Below are positions 63,325 through 64,000 of a stretch of DNA of 64,000 bases, piece after piece. The stretch's first letter is position 1. Every line of letters starts with the position of its first letter. Source of the stretch: Streptomyces sp. 846.5 (lineage in GTDB: Bacteria; Actinomycetota; Actinomycetes; Streptomycetales; Streptomycetaceae); the NCBI RefSeq assembly GCF_004365705.1, contig NZ_SOBN01000002.1:1364001-1428000 (forward strand). The letters are read 5' to 3'. Position numbers and translations under genes: made by a program. The notes under the pieces are model-generated. The model did no database searches. It saw only the letters and a list, made by a program, of their open reading frames with translations, and was not told the origin of the DNA.

Positions 63325-63631
63325 GTTCGCGGAGTTGGAGCCGTACAGCGAGTGGGTCCTCGCCAAGGAGCCGGAGCGCTACGCCAAGCGGCTGGCCAGC
63401 TCCATGGGGGAGATGCAGGCCTTCTACGACGCGGCGTTCCCGCTGCTGGAGCGGGTCATGGCGTACCTGGACACCTTCCCGCTGGACGACCTGCCCGAGC
63501 CGGAGCACAACCTGCTGCTGCTCAGCTACTCCCTGGTCATGGTGTCGTTCCCGGTGGAGGTCTGGAAGCAGGCCCGGGTGCCGGACAGCGGCGCCGCCTA
63601 CCTCGACCTCCTCGTCGAACCCAGGGTCTGA
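63311..63631 (+). CDS. Small conserved protein of unknown function
   Basis: 106 residues, overlapping the Rieske gene by 14 bp, so translationally coupled. It is helical and acidic, with YSEWVLAKEPERYAKRLASS and LLLLSYSLVMVSFPVEVWKQ. I recognise no family. The overlap suggests a partner or stabiliser of the Rieske oxygenase. No Cys, so it does not carry an iron-sulfur cluster. Confidence 0.7.
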   Translation: MLPAEFAELEPYSEWVLAKEPERYAKRLASSMGEMQAFYDAAFPLLERVMAYLDTFPLDDLPEPEHNLLLLSYSLVMVSFPVEVWKQARVPDSGAAYLDLLVEPRV

Positions 63632-63634
63632 CCC

Positions 63635-64000
63635 GTGGTCACCCTCAGAGCCGCCCGCGTCCTGCACGTGGAGACGGGGGAGATCGCGGAACCGGGTCTG
63701 GTCACCGTGGAGGGTGACCGGATCACCGGCGTCGGCAGCGGCGGCGGAAACGGGGGTGACGTCATCGACCTGGGCGACGTCACCCTCCTCCCCGGCCTGA
63801 TGGACATGGAGGTCAACCTGCTGATGGGCGGACGCGGGGAGACCGGCGTCCTCTCCCACGTCCAGGACGACCCGCCGCTGCGCATGCTCCGCGCCGTGGG
63901 CAACGCCCGCCGGACCCTGCGCTCCGGGTTCACCACCGTCAGGAACCTCGGCCTGTTCGTCAAGACCGGCGGCTACCTGCTGGACGTCGCCCTGGCCAAG
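63635..64000 (+). CDS. Amidohydrolase-family protein, 3' end outside window
   Basis: 122 residues visible from a GTG three bases after the previous stop; the gene runs past the window end. The N-terminal beta-sandwich (VTVEGDRITGVGSG) and LLPGLMDME are those of imidazolonepropionase-like amidohydrolases. The first metal motif, normally DxHxH, is DMEVN (Glu59, Asn61; codons from 63809), so both His are replaced. LRSGFTTVRNLG follows normally. Either the metal site is remodelled or the protein is not a standard hydrolase. Confidence 0.8.
   Translation, partial: MVTLRAARVLHVETGEIAEPGLVTVEGDRITGVGSGGGNGGDVIDLGDVTLLPGLMDMEVNLLMGGRGETGVLSHVQDDPPLRMLRAVGNARRTLRSGFTTVRNLGLFVKTGGYLLDVALAK

Overview
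The window is very GC-rich, with strong third-position GC, short intergenic gaps and many ATGA/GTGA gene overlaps. It also carries a SARP-type regulator and a long intergenic inverted repeat (3892-3988) of the kind common in streptomycetes. I read it as chromosome of a Streptomyces-like actinobacterium (Streptomyces, Kitasatospora or Streptacidiphilus). I see no tRNA, rRNA, CRISPR array, insertion sequence or phage gene.

Layout. (1) 1-3990: end of an MMPL transporter, a DMT-type membrane protein and a secreted SGNH hydrolase. (2) 4010-12047: a self-contained tannin/gallate-type module. It has a secreted tannase-family esterase and an MFS transporter on the minus strand. Divergent from them are galB-, galC- and galD-like genes, a two-domain type I extradiol dioxygenase and a GntR regulator. 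A 12-bp palindrome sits where both divergent -35 elements overlap. (3) 12069-24798: short catabolic operons with acyl-CoA ligases, a thiolase, an alpha-methylacyl-CoA racemase, SDRs, a P450 with ferredoxin, a luciferase-like oxidoreductase and a GntR regulator. (4) 24815-32682: an insertion-like stretch unrelated to catabolism, with a methyltransferase, three small secreted proteins (two close paralogues), a SARP/NB-ARC/TPR regulator, a C-terminally truncated arylamine N-acetyltransferase and a DUF1152 protein. (5) 32882-39753: paired acyl-CoA dehydrogenases, divergent from a plus-strand operon of CoA-transferases, a CitE-like lyase and a crotonase. (6) 60589 down to 39778: about 21 kb of tightly packed minus-strand genes (SDRs, two aldehyde dehydrogenases, CoA-transferase, orphan ABC binding protein, ferredoxin, P450, DUF35-thiolase fusion, alpha/beta hydrolase, beta-propeller lactonase, Rieske oxygenase, Baeyer-Villiger monooxygenase, ThDP lyase, two SnoaL-like proteins). 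(7) 60795-64000: a plus-strand operon with SDR, CMD-family protein, Rieske oxygenase and an amidohydrolase cut by the window end.

How it may work together (inference). Regions 3 and 5-7 look like one catabolic island for an unidentified alicyclic or polycyclic substrate, possibly terpenoid- or steroid-like. Oxygenases would introduce oxygen, the BVMO and lactonase/hydrolases would open rings, ligases and CoA-transferases would activate acids, and beta-oxidation with possible alpha-oxidation would shorten the chain. A near-perfect operator, GAGAAT-N3-(A/G)TTCTC, recurs before operons at 13.6, 20.6, 51.6, 60.8 and 62.0 kb. That is the best sequence evidence that these scattered operons form one regulon; its regulator is not evident in the window. 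The substrate cannot be named from sequence alone.
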